Part shown: in pieces, positions 43,018 through 51,563 of the stretch | Numbering within the stretch: position 1 is the first letter of the stretch | Layout: each line of letters begins with the position of its first letter | Assembly: GCF_004959855.1 (NCBI RefSeq) | Contig: NZ_SPNT01000007.1 | Span: 186,001 to 250,000, forward strand | Origin: Nitratireductor sp. XY-223 | GTDB taxonomy: Bacteria > Pseudomonadota > Alphaproteobacteria > Rhizobiales > Rhizobiaceae | DNA: 64,000 nucleotides | Direction: 5' to 3' | Translations under genes and position numbers: made by a program | Notes under the pieces: model-generated | Databases searched by the model: none | Seen by the model: only the letters and a program-made list of their open reading frames with translations | Told to the model about the DNA's origin: nothing

Positions 43018-44596
43018 CGCCCGCTCCCTGCATCACCATCAGCCTTCCGATCCGGCCGATATCGGCATCCGCGGCACTTGTCTCGCCGACGATCGCCCCG
43101 TCCGCCATCACAAGAATGCGATCCGACAGGGACAGGATTTCATCGAGTTCTTCCGAAACCAGCAGCACCGATCCGCCGGAGGCGCGAAACTCGGACAGAA
43201 TGCCGTGGATGGCGGCAATGCCCACAAGATCGACGCCCCGGGTCGGCTGCGAGACAATCAGAAGGCCGGGCTTGGAAGCGATTTCCCGCGCAAAGACCAG
43301 CCGCTGCTGATTGCCGCCGGAAAGGTCGCCGGCGGCGTCGCCGAGCCCGCCGTAGCGCACGCCGATGAAGGCGAGGCGCTCCTCGGCAACGCGACGCATG
43401 GCGCCCCGGTCGAAGAAGCTGCCCTTGCGCACCGGCGGCTTGCGCTGGCTGCCGGCGATCACATTGGCTTCCACCGATGCTTCCAGCGCCAGGCCCTCGT
43501 GCCGCCGGTCGGCGCTCACATAGCCCATGCCGAGGGTGCGCCTTTGCCGGTTGGACAGATGCGTGATGTCCTGTCCGGCGAACGAAACCGTGCCGCCGTC
43601 AACCGCGCGCAGTCCGACAAGGCACTCGACCAGTTCGTTCTGCCCGTTGCCGCTGACGCCAGCGAGGCCGACGATCTCGCCGGCGCGGACGTTAAAGTCG
43701 ACACCGTGCAGCGGATGGGATTTTTCGACGACCGGCGTGGTCAGGCCCCTGACCTCCATCACGACGTCTCCCGAAACACCGTGCCGGGTTTCCGGCGTCG
43801 CGGCGGCTACCGGAAGGGCGCCCTGCCCGCCGACCATGTGGCCGGCGATCGTGCCGGCGTCGGTGTCGGCAACCAAGCTGCAATACTGCACCTCGCCGCG
43901 CCGGATGACGGTGACCCGGTCGGCCAGCGCCATCACTTCTCTCAGCTTGTGGCTGATGAACAGGATGGTGGTGCCGTTGTCGCGCAGGCTTTTTAAGAGT
44001 TCGAACAGGTCATCGACCTGTTGCGGCGCCAGGACGGCGGTCGGCTCATCAAGGATGAGAATGCGCGTGCCGCGTCTCAAAAGCCGGATGATCTCAACAA
44101 ATTGCTGGATATGGACGGGCGTGTTGCGGGCCGTGCGGCTCCAGTCGACATGGGCCGCTGTTTCCCGCGCCAGCCGCTCGCCGGATTCGAGCGCTGCGCG
44201 CCAGTCGATCGGCGACGCCGGACCGAGGGTGCGTGTGACGGGCTCGTCTCCAAGCACCAGGTTTTCAAGCAGCGTGAGATCGGGCGCCAGCATGAATTCC
44301 TGGTGCACCATGCCGATGCCGAGCGCGAACGCCCTTTGCGGGCCGGTCAGTTCGACCGGCCTGTCGTCAACGACGATGCGGCCGCTGTCGGGCTGCTCGA
44401 TGCCCTGCAGGATGCGCATGAGCGTCGACTTTCCGGCGCCGTTCTCACCGACAATGGCGTGGATTTCGCCGGGCGCGACGGCGATCGATACATCGCGGTT
44501 GGCCTCGACACTGCCGTAGCGCTTGCAAATCCCTTCGGCGCCAAGCCGCACGGAGACCTTTTTCGGATCTTCTGGCAGCGCGTTCTCAACGTTCAT
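43010..44596 (-). CDS. BMP-type ABC transporter ATP-binding protein (two fused NBDs)
   Basis: This protein of about 528 aa has NBD1 Walker A GENGAGKSTLM and Walker B LILDEPTAVLAP; NBD2 has the signature DLSGGNQQRL and VSQPTRGVDL, normal for this sub-family. ATG 44596 is preferred over the GTG six codons upstream. It powers nucleoside import. It lies 60 bp after the binding-protein stop, with a hairpin in the gap. Confidence 0.9.
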   Translation of the reverse strand: MNVENALPEDPKKVSVRLGAEGICKRYGSVEANRDVSIAVAPGEIHAIVGENGAGKSTLMRILQGIEQPDSGRIVVDDRPVELTGPQRAFALGIGMVHQEFMLAPDLTLLENLVLGDEPVTRTLGPASPIDWRAALESGERLARETAAHVDWSRTARNTPVHIQQFVEIIRLLRRGTRILILDEPTAVLAPQQVDDLFELLKSLRDNGTTILFISHKLREVMALADRVTVIRRGEVQYCSLVADTDAGTIAGHMVGGQGALPVAAATPETRHGVSGDVVMEVRGLTTPVVEKSHPLHGVDFNVRAGEIVGLAGVSGNGQNELVECLVGLRAVDGGTVSFAGQDITHLSNRQRRTLGMGYVSADRRHEGLALEASVEANVIAGSQRKPPVRKGSFFDRGAMRRVAEERLAFIGVRYGGLGDAAGDLSGGNQQRLVFAREIASKPGLLIVSQPTRGVDLVGIAAIHGILSEFRASGGSVLLVSEELDEILSLSDRILVMADGAIVGETSAADADIGRIGRLMVMQGAGDG

Positions 44597-44618
44597 CGAA
44601 CATCTTTCGGACACGGAC

Positions 44619-44638
44619 GGGGCGGCCGAGGCCGCCCC
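44619..44638 (-). repeat. Perfect stem-loop after BMP binding-protein gene
   Basis: GGGGCGGC/GCCGCCCC forms an 8-bp perfect stem with a 4-nt loop, 18 bp after the binding-protein stop. There is no T-tract, so read-through into the ATPase gene is expected. It matches the hairpins behind the other binding-protein genes. Confidence 0.6.
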
Positions 44639-44656
44639 GAACCGCGCTTGGGAGGC

Positions 44657-45691
44657 TTACTGGAAGAAGTCCGGATAGCCCTGGGTCGAAACATCCCAGA
44701 CTTCGATCTTGCCGTCGATGATTTCGGCCTTCATGGCCTCGACCTTTTCGACATAGGCGGCCGGGATCATGTCCTTGGTATGCTTCATGTCGGACAGCGC
44801 GACGCCGTTTTGCGCGAGTCCGAAATCCATCACTTCACCGCCAGGGAACTTGCCATCGGCGTAGTTGTTGATGATGTCTTCCACGGCGACATCCACCCGC
44901 TTGATCATGCTGGTCAGCACATTGCCGGGCGCCATGCCGTCCTGGTCGGTGTCGACGCCGATGGCATAGGCGCCGGCGGCCTTGGCGGCCTCGATGATGC
45001 CGATACCGGTGCCGCCCGCGACCTGATAGACGATGTCCGCGCCTTCATCGAACATGGCCTTGGCCATCTGCTGGCCCTTGGCCGGGTCGCCGAAGGAATC
45101 GGAATAGGCGACCTTGACCTCGATATCGGGATTGATGGCCTTGGCACCCTGGATATAGCCGACGATGAACTTGTCGATCCCCGGCGCCTTTACGCCGCCG
45201 ATGACGCCGATGATTGGCTTGCCGTTGATCCCCTTGATGGATTCGTCGGTCGTGACCTGGGCGGCCAAGGCGCCGGCCAGATACGAGCCCTCATGCTCGC
45301 CGAAGACCACCGATGCGACATTGTCGCCCTTGCGGGTCTGGTTCATGATGACCCAGTTGGCCTCCGGATAGTCGACGGCGAGTTTTTCCATCGGCTCGCC
45401 GTGGATCCATTCAAGGCTGATCACCAGCCCGAAACCGCCGTCGGCGGCGCGGCGCATGATCTCCTCGCCCTGGGCCGCGACATCCTTCGATTCGATCGGG
45501 CGTCCCTCGATGCCGGTGTTTTTCAATCCCGCCTGGAAGCCGGCATTGGCGGTGTCGTTCCACGAGCCGTCGCCGAGACCGCCCTGGGCTATGATCAGGG
45601 CGGCCGGCGCCACGTCGGCGGCCTGCGCCGATACCGACAGGCCCACTCCCATTGCGGCCAATCCGCAGGCGATCGCTGTTGCTTTCAACAT
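44657..45691 (-). CDS. BMP family ABC transporter substrate-binding protein
   Basis: This protein of about 344 aa has a Sec signal (LKATAIACGLAAMGVGLSVSAQA, cleavage before ADV). The mature BMP domain follows, with GGLGDGSWNDTANAGF near its start, as in nucleoside-binding PnrA/BmpA. ATG 45691 has AGGAGG upstream; the track start is 80 residues too early. It directly follows the GntR gene by 1 bp. Ligand likely a nucleoside or related glycoside. Confidence 0.92.
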   Translation of the reverse strand: MLKATAIACGLAAMGVGLSVSAQAADVAPAALIIAQGGLGDGSWNDTANAGFQAGLKNTGIEGRPIESKDVAAQGEEIMRRAADGGFGLVISLEWIHGEPMEKLAVDYPEANWVIMNQTRKGDNVASVVFGEHEGSYLAGALAAQVTTDESIKGINGKPIIGVIGGVKAPGIDKFIVGYIQGAKAINPDIEVKVAYSDSFGDPAKGQQMAKAMFDEGADIVYQVAGGTGIGIIEAAKAAGAYAIGVDTDQDGMAPGNVLTSMIKRVDVAVEDIINNYADGKFPGGEVMDFGLAQNGVALSDMKHTKDMIPAAYVEKVEAMKAEIIDGKIEVWDVSTQGYPDFFQ

Positions 45692-45692
45692 C

Positions 45693-46508
45693 TCATTTCC
45701 TCCTGTTAACTGGATTGGACACGCGTCCGCCGAGGCTGAGGATGTTCGGCCCATCATGGTCCGCAACCTCGCTCGGTGCCGATACCAGACGCATGTCGTA
45801 GGTGTAGTACTCCCCGTGATAGACGGCCTCCACGGCCTCGACCAGCCGCCCCGATCCGTCGTAGCTGCGGCGGAAAACGACCATGACCGCCGCCGGATCG
45901 TCGAGGCCGAGAAGCAGCGTTTCCTCCGCATTCGCGATCCGGGTCGTCACACGTTCGCGGGCCTCGCGGACCTTGAAACCGGCCTCGTCAAGCGCGTGGT
46001 AAAGGGAGAACCCGCTGTCGTTCAACGCCTCTTCGTTTCGGCCGTTGAGCGCGCCGACGCGGCGCGCGACGTGGGCCGGCACGATCGACCGGTGTATGGC
46101 GCAAGGCAATCCGTCCAGCGAACGCAGCCGGCACAGATAAAGTGCAGGACCGTCGCAATCGAATTCCCTGACCTGTTCCTCGGACGCCGCCTCCAGGGCG
46201 ATCAGCATTTGCTGGGACTGCTTGCCCTCGCCCGCCGCTGATTCCGTGAAGCTCAGCAGGTTTCCGGCACGGCGGTGCAGCGACGGACGTGCAACGAAAC
46301 TGCCGGCACCCTGACGACGGTGCACGATACCGTCGCTGACGAGTTGTTCGATGGCGCGCACGACCGTGCCCCGGCTGACGCCGTGATCGGCACAGAGCTG
46401 GGCTTCACTCGGCAGGCGGTCGCCGGGCTTGAAGGCGCCGTGCGCGATCCTGCTTCGCAGATCGTCGGCGAGCATGAGGTAGCGCGGCTGGGCAAGATGT
46501 CTCTGCAT
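45693..46508 (-). CDS. GntR family transcriptional regulator (HutC/UTRA type)
   Basis: This protein of about 271 aa has an N-terminal GntR winged helix (MLADDLRSRIAHGAFKPGDRLPSEAQLCADHGVSRGTVVRAIEQL). A UTRA effector domain follows, ending in VEAVYHGEYYTYDM. ATG 46508 lacks any ribosome site and the predicted -10 lies about 10 nt upstream, so the mRNA may be leaderless. It is the first gene of the nucleoside-type operon. A perfect TTGACTAGTCAA palindrome lies just upstream and is the likely autoregulatory operator. Confidence 0.9.
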   Translation of the reverse strand: MQRHLAQPRYLMLADDLRSRIAHGAFKPGDRLPSEAQLCADHGVSRGTVVRAIEQLVSDGIVHRRQGAGSFVARPSLHRRAGNLLSFTESAAGEGKQSQQMLIALEAASEEQVREFDCDGPALYLCRLRSLDGLPCAIHRSIVPAHVARRVGALNGRNEEALNDSGFSLYHALDEAGFKVREARERVTTRIANAEETLLLGLDDPAAVMVVFRRSYDGSGRLVEAVEAVYHGEYYTYDMRLVSAPSEVADHDGPNILSLGGRVSNPVNRRK

Positions 46509-46530
46509 GGACACAGACTAATATGTCCAG

Positions 46531-46542
46531 TTGACTAGTCAA
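46531..46542. promoter_or_regulatory. Palindromic GntR operator candidate TTGACTAGTCAA
   Basis: This 12-bp perfect palindrome with a CTAG core lies 22 bp before the GntR start codon, within the likely promoter. HutC-type GntR operators commonly have CTAG-centred dyads. Autoregulation of the whole operon is inferred. Confidence 0.5.
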
Positions 46543-46632
46543 GTTGAATCCCACTTTTCGGCACCGACGCTTTGCATGGACGGAACGCGGCGCTCCAAAC
46601 GATAGCAGAAAGGTCTCGTATCTAATTGATAT

Positions 46633-46656
46633 CAAAGAAAATTCGTCCATCGGACA
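46633..46656 (-). terminator. Weak possible terminator of the amidase operon
   Basis: On the minus strand TGTCC and GGACG (3-nt loop, terminal G-T pair) are followed by AATTTTCTTT, about 30-55 nt after the amidase stop. The stem is short, so this is a tentative call; it is the only T-tract-associated stem in this 179-bp gap. Confidence 0.3.
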
Positions 46657-46687
46657 CTGCGCATGCCGCAGCGCCCGTGCGGTGTTG

Positions 46688-48058
46688 TCAGGCGCGGCCC
46701 AGCAGGCGCTCCACCTCAAGCCCGTGGCTGAGCAGGCGTTCGTCCGCGCCGCCAACGGCGCACAGAAGCAGGCTCGTCGGCATCAGCGCCTTGTCCGTTC
46801 CGTTGGGCAGCGCCAGTCCCGGCATGTTCAGGAAATTGCCGATCGAGGTGTTGCGCAGGACCTTCAGATTGGTCTTGTGAAACAGTTCATCGTCGGCCTC
46901 CAGCGGCTCGATTTCGGGCGCCGTCATTGCCGTGGTCGGCATGGCGACCAACCCGCCATCGACGAATTCGGCCAGCTCTTCGGCGAGGCTCTCGCGCGCC
47001 CGCGAAAGCGTGATGACATCGGCCGCGGACATCGCCTTGCCGCCCATTATGCGGGACACGACACGGGCGTCGATCCGGCTGACCGAATTGCCGTCCACGA
47101 GATGGCGGTGCTCCGCGTAGGCGTCCGCAGCCGTGATGGTCCCGTGCTCGAGAGCCAGTTCCGCGGCCCTGGCGAAAATCTCGGAGGGCCCGCGGACAAT
47201 GCGCGCTCCCGCCGCCTCCAGCCGTCCGATGCTCTCACGGAAATTGGCCTCCACGTCGGGATCAAGATCGTCGAGGATGACGGCCTCTGGCACGCAGATC
47301 CTGAGCCCGGAGACCGATCTGCGCCGCACCCCCGTGGTAACGGCACCCAGAAGCACCGCATCCAGCAGCACGCAGTCCTCCACCGAGCGGGCGAGCGGCC
47401 CGACGGTGTCGAGCGTTCGGGAAAGCGGAAAGACACCTTTCTTGCTGATGCGTCGCTCACTCGGCTTGAAACCGACAATGCCGTTGAACGCGGCCGGGAT
47501 GCGGATGGAGCCGCCGGTGTCGGTGCCGATCGAGCAGGGAACGTAACCGGCAGCGACCGCGACGGCCGAGCCGGACGAGGAACCGCCCGGAACACGGGGC
47601 GTTCCGTTGCTGTGCGGATTGTGGGGCGTTCCGTAATGGGGATTGAGCCCGAGCCCGGAATAGGCGAACTCGGTCAGGTTGACCTTGCCGAGCGTGACCA
47701 TGCCCGCCGACGTGGCATTGGCGGCAACCGGCGCATCCATGTGGGCCGGATCGCTTCCCCTGAAGATGTTCGATGCCGCGGTGGTCCTGTGCCCGGCAAG
47801 GTCGACGAGATCCTTCCACGCGATGGGCACGCCATCCAGCGGCGAAAGCGGCTGGCCCGCCGACAGTCTTTTTTCCGATGCCCTCGCCTCGGCGAGGGCG
47901 CGCTCATGGGTGATCAGGATGAACACGTTGCCCGATTTATCGGCTTCGGCCTTCGCGAGAAGATGCCGGGTCAGGTCCACGGGGCTCGCCTCACCAGCCG
48001 CCAGCGCCCGGCCGACGGCCGATGCGGAACGGGATGACAGTTCGTCGAGATCAACCAT
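46688..48058 (-). CDS. Amidase signature family hydrolase
   Basis: This 456-aa protein has the amidase catalytic triad: Lys in VPIAWKDLVD, the Gly/Ser-rich PGGSSSGSAVAVAAG and the nucleophile Ser in GTDTGGSIRIPA. It hydrolyses a carboxamide, releasing ammonia. It overlaps the CobW stop by 8 bp and is the last gene of the 57.2-46.7 kb operon. It may act after the deacetylase-fold hydrolase on an amide intermediate; the substrate is not visible. Confidence 0.92.
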   Translation of the reverse strand: MVDLDELSSRSASAVGRALAAGEASPVDLTRHLLAKAEADKSGNVFILITHERALAEARASEKRLSAGQPLSPLDGVPIAWKDLVDLAGHRTTAASNIFRGSDPAHMDAPVAANATSAGMVTLGKVNLTEFAYSGLGLNPHYGTPHNPHSNGTPRVPGGSSSGSAVAVAAGYVPCSIGTDTGGSIRIPAAFNGIVGFKPSERRISKKGVFPLSRTLDTVGPLARSVEDCVLLDAVLLGAVTTGVRRRSVSGLRICVPEAVILDDLDPDVEANFRESIGRLEAAGARIVRGPSEIFARAAELALEHGTITAADAYAEHRHLVDGNSVSRIDARVVSRIMGGKAMSAADVITLSRARESLAEELAEFVDGGLVAMPTTAMTAPEIEPLEADDELFHKTNLKVLRNTSIGNFLNMPGLALPNGTDKALMPTSLLLCAVGGADERLLSHGLEVERLLGRA

Positions 48059-49106
48059 GGCATTCGGCTCCGTGCATGACCGGATGCTCGCGGTCGAAAG
48101 CGACCGGCTCCGCGATATTGAGAAAAGTGTCCAGCGAACGGCGGATGCGGCTTTCCTCGACGCCCCGCGTAATGAAGACCAGCCGCGATCTCCGGCTGCC
48201 GTCGGGCCAGCTCTTCAGATGGAGCGGCGGATGCACAACGTGCTGCACGCCGTGTATGACCACAGGCGTCTCGCTTTCGCGCACGTTCAATATGCCCTTG
48301 ACCCTGAGGATCTTCTCGCCGTGGGCGTGCAGGACGGCGGTCAGCCAGATCCCGAAGGCCGTCCAGTTGATACTTTCCGACAAATCGATCGTAAAAGCAT
48401 GGGCCGTGCCCGAGTGATGGCCGTGGTCGTGCTGGTGCGTCGCGCCGTGCGCCTCGTCTGCGAACCAGCCCGCGACCTCCTGTTCACGGGTGTCTTCCTC
48501 GGCAACGCTGCGCTCGAACAGAAAAGACGCGTCAAAAGCGCGGCCGCCGCTCCTGCGCAGCGGCGCGAACGGATTGCACCGCCTGACCTCGGCTTCCAGC
48601 GCAGCCATCCGACGCCTGTCGGCCAGGTCTGACTTGGTCAGCAAAAGGCGATCCGCCACGGCGACCTGCTTGAGCGCTTCGGGCTGGTTGCGCAAGGTGT
48701 TGAGGCCGGCAACCGCATCGATGGTGCAAACGACGTTTCCGATGCGAAAGTGGTTGCGGATGACCGGCTCGGCAAGGACCGTCGAGACGATCGGCGCCGG
48801 ATCGGCCAGTCCCGTGGTTTCAACAAAAACCCTGGAAAACGGTTCGATGGCGCCGGACGAAACCTTTGCCTGCAGGCCGCGGATCGTTTCCTGAAGGTCG
48901 GAGCGGATGGTGCAGCACACACATCCGTTCTCAAGCAGCAGAACGCCCTCGTCCACCTCCTCGAGCAGGATGTGATCGAGCCCGATCTCCCCGAATTCGT
49001 TGACGATCACCGCCGCGTCGGAAAACTCGGGACGCCGCAACACTTCGTTCAGAAGCGTTGTCTTTCCGGATCCGAGGAAGCCGGTGATCACGTTGACCGG
49101 AATCAT
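48051..49106 (-). CDS. CobW/COG0523 family GTPase (metallochaperone)
   Basis: This protein of about 351 aa has Walker A GFLGSGKTT (9-17), the metal-binding GCVCC motif (62-65), LTKSD for guanine recognition, and a His-rich stretch (HQHDHGHH) before the C-terminal CobW domain. Such G3E GTPases deliver zinc or another metal to partner enzymes. ATG 49106 overlaps the small-protein stop by 4 bp; the track start is far too long. It probably serves the metal-dependent hydrolase encoded nearby. Confidence 0.9.
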   Translation of the reverse strand: MIPVNVITGFLGSGKTTLLNEVLRRPEFSDAAVIVNEFGEIGLDHILLEEVDEGVLLLENGCVCCTIRSDLQETIRGLQAKVSSGAIEPFSRVFVETTGLADPAPIVSTVLAEPVIRNHFRIGNVVCTIDAVAGLNTLRNQPEALKQVAVADRLLLTKSDLADRRRMAALEAEVRRCNPFAPLRRSGGRAFDASFLFERSVAEEDTREQEVAGWFADEAHGATHQHDHGHHSGTAHAFTIDLSESINWTAFGIWLTAVLHAHGEKILRVKGILNVRESETPVVIHGVQHVVHPPLHLKSWPDGSRRSRLVFITRGVEESRIRRSLDTFLNIAEPVAFDREHPVMHGAECHG

Positions 49107-49426
49107 GCCGGCACCCTTGCAAGATCCCGAAGATAGCCTTCGTCCAGCGGGTCGATCGGCCTGCCGGAAAGACGCTCGACTGCCGACCAGACCGCCTGAA
49201 GGTCGTCGACCACCTCCTGCCGGCCGGTCGGCGACGAGACGACGTAGCTCGTCGCCTGGAAATCGCCGACCTTCATGCGGCGCGGCCGCAGCGCCGCGTT
49301 GACGAGCCTGGTTCGCTCGATGCGCTCGGAGCGCGGCGTCGGCGTTCCGTCGCCGCCGAACGCCTGCCGGTGCGCCGAGATTTCCGCCCAGTGAACAATG
49401 CCAAGCAATCCGCAAAGGCCGCACAT
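49103..49426 (-). CDS. Small protein of unknown function with N-terminal MCGLCGLLG
   Basis: This protein of about 107 aa starts MCGLCGLLG, so an invariant-looking Cys2 and a CxxC lie at the extreme N terminus; the rest is Arg-rich and without recognisable domain. ATG 49426 is supported by ACGGAG. The N terminus recalls class-II glutamine amidotransferases, but the protein is far too short for that fold. It sits 19 bp after the deacetylase gene and overlaps the CobW gene, so a role in metal transfer or as an enzyme subunit is plausible. I do not recognise its family. Confidence 0.7.
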   Translation of the reverse strand: MCGLCGLLGIVHWAEISAHRQAFGGDGTPTPRSERIERTRLVNAALRPRRMKVGDFQATSYVVSSPTGRQEVVDDLQAVWSAVERLSGRPIDPLDEGYLRDLARVPA

Positions 49427-49445
49427 TGGAAAACTCCGTCTGTCC

Positions 49446-50327
49446 CTAGCCCGCCCGCGGCGAGCGCCGGACGAAGTCGTCGGCAATCTCGTCGAAGGTG
49501 GTGAACTTGACCCCGGGATGGCTGATGATGTGGTTGTAGAGCCGCTCCAGCATCAACAGCACCTGCGGCTTGCCGGAAACGTCCGGATGCAGCGTGAAGG
49601 TGACGACGCCGTAGTCCATCTCGCGATAGACCCAGTCGAACTGGTCGCGCCACATTTCCTCAAGATGGCGCGGATTGACGAAACCGTGGCTGTTGGGCGC
49701 CGCCTTCATGAACATCATCGGCGGGAGATCGTCCAGGTACCAGGACGCGGGAATCTCGACGAGATCGGTTTCCCGGCCGCGCACCAGCGGTTTCATCCAT
49801 TCCTCGGGATGCTTGGTGTAGTCGATCTTCGTCCAGCTGTCGCCGACGCGGATGTAATAGGGCTCGAAATCCCGGTGCATCAGCGAATGGTCGTACTTGA
49901 TGCCCTTCTTCAGAAGCAGTTCGTTCGAGACCGGCGAGAACTCCCACCACGGTGCGACATAGCCGGTCGGCCGGCGCCCGCAGAGCTTCTCGATGAGGTG
50001 TATGGACTTGTCCATCACCGCTTCTTCCTGCTCCGGTGTCATGGCGATCGGGTTCTCATGGCTGTAGCCGTGCATGCCGATCTCGTGACCGGCTTCGACC
50101 ACCGCCCGCATCTGCTCGGGAAATGTCTCAATGGAATGGCCGGGAATGAACCAGGTCGTCTTGATTCCCCAGCGGTCGAAAAGCTTCAGAAGGCGCATGG
50201 AGCCGACTTCTCCGGAAAACAGTCCCCTCGAGATGTCGCACGGGCTGTCCTCGCCGCCATAGGATCCGAGCCAACCGCCGACGGCGTCGACATCCACTCC
50301 AAAGGCGCAAAAAATCTCCTTGGCCAT
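49446..50327 (-). CDS. Polysaccharide-deacetylase-fold hydrolase (allantoinase/cyclic-imide-hydrolase-like)
   Basis: This 293-aa cytosolic NodB-fold protein has no signal peptide. The metal-binding HGYSH (H86, H90) within [14 protein letters not shown] is intact. The first motif reads [10 protein letters not shown] instead of TFDDG, keeping Asp12/Asp14. Proteins of this subgroup include uricolytic allantoinases and cyclic imide hydrolases rather than polysaccharide deacetylases. The RBS GGAGG precedes ATG 50327. With a CobW chaperone and amidase downstream, hydrolysis of a cyclic amide or imide followed by amide cleavage is inferred. Confidence 0.85.
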   Translation of the reverse strand: MAKEIFCAFGVDVDAVGGWLGSYGGEDSPCDISRGLFSGEVGSMRLLKLFDRWGIKTTWFIPGHSIETFPEQMRAVVEAGHEIGMHGYSHENPIAMTPEQEEAVMDKSIHLIEKLCGRRPTGYVAPWWEFSPVSNELLLKKGIKYDHSLMHRDFEPYYIRVGDSWTKIDYTKHPEEWMKPLVRGRETDLVEIPASWYLDDLPPMMFMKAAPNSHGFVNPRHLEEMWRDQFDWVYREMDYGVVTFTLHPDVSGKPQVLLMLERLYNHIISHPGVKFTTFDEIADDFVRRSPRAG

Positions 50328-50381
50328 AGTAAATTCCTCCAGTTTGCGGACCCGGGGAAGGCCCTTTGCTTGGGTTTCGGA

Positions 50382-51509
50382 TTACGCGGAAGGCTGCTGG
50401 TCGAGCACCACGGTTGCCCGCGCCGGTCTCCACCGCAGCGTCACTCTGCCGCCCGGTTCAACGCCGCGCCCGGCGATCTTGTCGGCATAGGTCTCAAGCC
50501 GCAGGCTGCGGCCGTCGTCCAGGGCGACAGTCGGATAGGCGAGCTGACCGACCCGGTCGATGCTGCCGACGACACCGTCAATCGTGTCGAACGACGTGTC
50601 GGCCGCCCGGCTGCCGGCGCCGTCGATTTCCACATATTCGGAAGGCACGACGACCATCGCGTCGCTGCCCGATTTCGCCTCGCTTGCCTGGAATGCCGGC
50701 GTTCCCTGTAGCGGGCCGAACGGTGTCTCGACGACTGCGCGGTCATTGCCGGCGCCTGCCAGCGTTCCCGAAAACAGGCTGTTGCGTCCGATGAACCGCG
50801 CGACAAACGGCGATTTCGGACGGGTGTAGAGTTCGAACGGCGCCGAGATCTGCTCGACGCGCCCGGCATTCATGACCACGACCCGGTCGCCCATCGAAAG
50901 CGCCTCCGACTGGGCGTGCGTGACGAACACGAAGGTGATGTTGAGCGAACGCTGCAGGAGCTTGAGCTCCTCCTGGATCGACTTGCGCAAATTCGCGTCA
51001 AGCGCGCCGAGCGGCTCGTCGAGCAGCAGCATGTCCGGTTCCGTCACAAGGCCGCGCGCCAGCGCCAGGCGCTGCTTCTGGCCGCCGGACAGCGAGGTCT
51101 CCTTGGCATCGGCAACGTCGCCGAGGTGCAGCTTGTCTATGATCGCGCCCACGCGGCGGCGCTTTTCCTCGGTGCCGATGCCGCGGACATCGAGGCCGAA
51201 GCCGATGTTCTCGCGCACGGTCATGTGCGGAAAAATCGCGTAGTTCTGAAAGATCGTCGCGGTCGGCCGGCGCTCGGCCGGAACGTGCGTGTAATCCTTG
51301 CCGCGGATCAGCAGCTTGCCGGAGGTGATGTCCTCAAGCCCGGCGATCATCCTCAGCGTCGTCGTCTTGCCGCATCCGGAGGGGCCGACAAAGGAGATGA
51401 ACTCGCCCGGCTCGACCTGCAGGTCGAAGGCTTCGACCGCAACGTTGCCGCCCGGATAGACCTTTCCGATTTTCAGCAGTTCGAGATCGTATTGCTTCAT
51501 TGTCGGCAT
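50382..51509 (-). CDS. Spermidine/putrescine-type ABC transporter ATP-binding protein (PotA-like)
   Basis: This 375-aa protein has GPSGCGKTTTLRMIAG, LSGGQKQRLALARG, LLLDEPLGALDANLR and VTHAQSEA, then a TOBE domain. ATG 51509 or 51500 could start it; neither has a strong ribosome site. It follows the binding-protein gene and is the second ATPase of this operon. Confidence 0.92.
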   Translation of the reverse strand: MPTMKQYDLELLKIGKVYPGGNVAVEAFDLQVEPGEFISFVGPSGCGKTTTLRMIAGLEDITSGKLLIRGKDYTHVPAERRPTATIFQNYAIFPHMTVRENIGFGLDVRGIGTEEKRRRVGAIIDKLHLGDVADAKETSLSGGQKQRLALARGLVTEPDMLLLDEPLGALDANLRKSIQEELKLLQRSLNITFVFVTHAQSEALSMGDRVVVMNAGRVEQISAPFELYTRPKSPFVARFIGRNSLFSGTLAGAGNDRAVVETPFGPLQGTPAFQASEAKSGSDAMVVVPSEYVEIDGAGSRAADTSFDTIDGVVGSIDRVGQLAYPTVALDDGRSLRLETYADKIAGRGVEPGGRVTLRWRPARATVVLDQQPSA

Positions 51510-51530
51510 CTTCTGCTTGCGGGGCTGGAA

Positions 51531-51552
51531 GGGAGGGGCCTATGCCCCTCCC
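51531..51552 (-). repeat. Perfect stem-loop after PotD-type binding-protein gene
   Basis: GGGAGGGGC/GCCCCTCCC forms a 9-bp perfect stem with a 4-nt loop, 11 bp after the binding-protein stop, before the PotA-like gene. There is no T-tract. It shares its architecture with the other post-binding-protein hairpins. Confidence 0.6.
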
Positions 51553-51563
51553 CGGTTTGCCGG

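Noticed and set aside
44021-45709. A 562-codon plus-strand open frame
   Set aside because: It is antisense to the BMP ATPase and binding-protein genes, which have strong family motifs.
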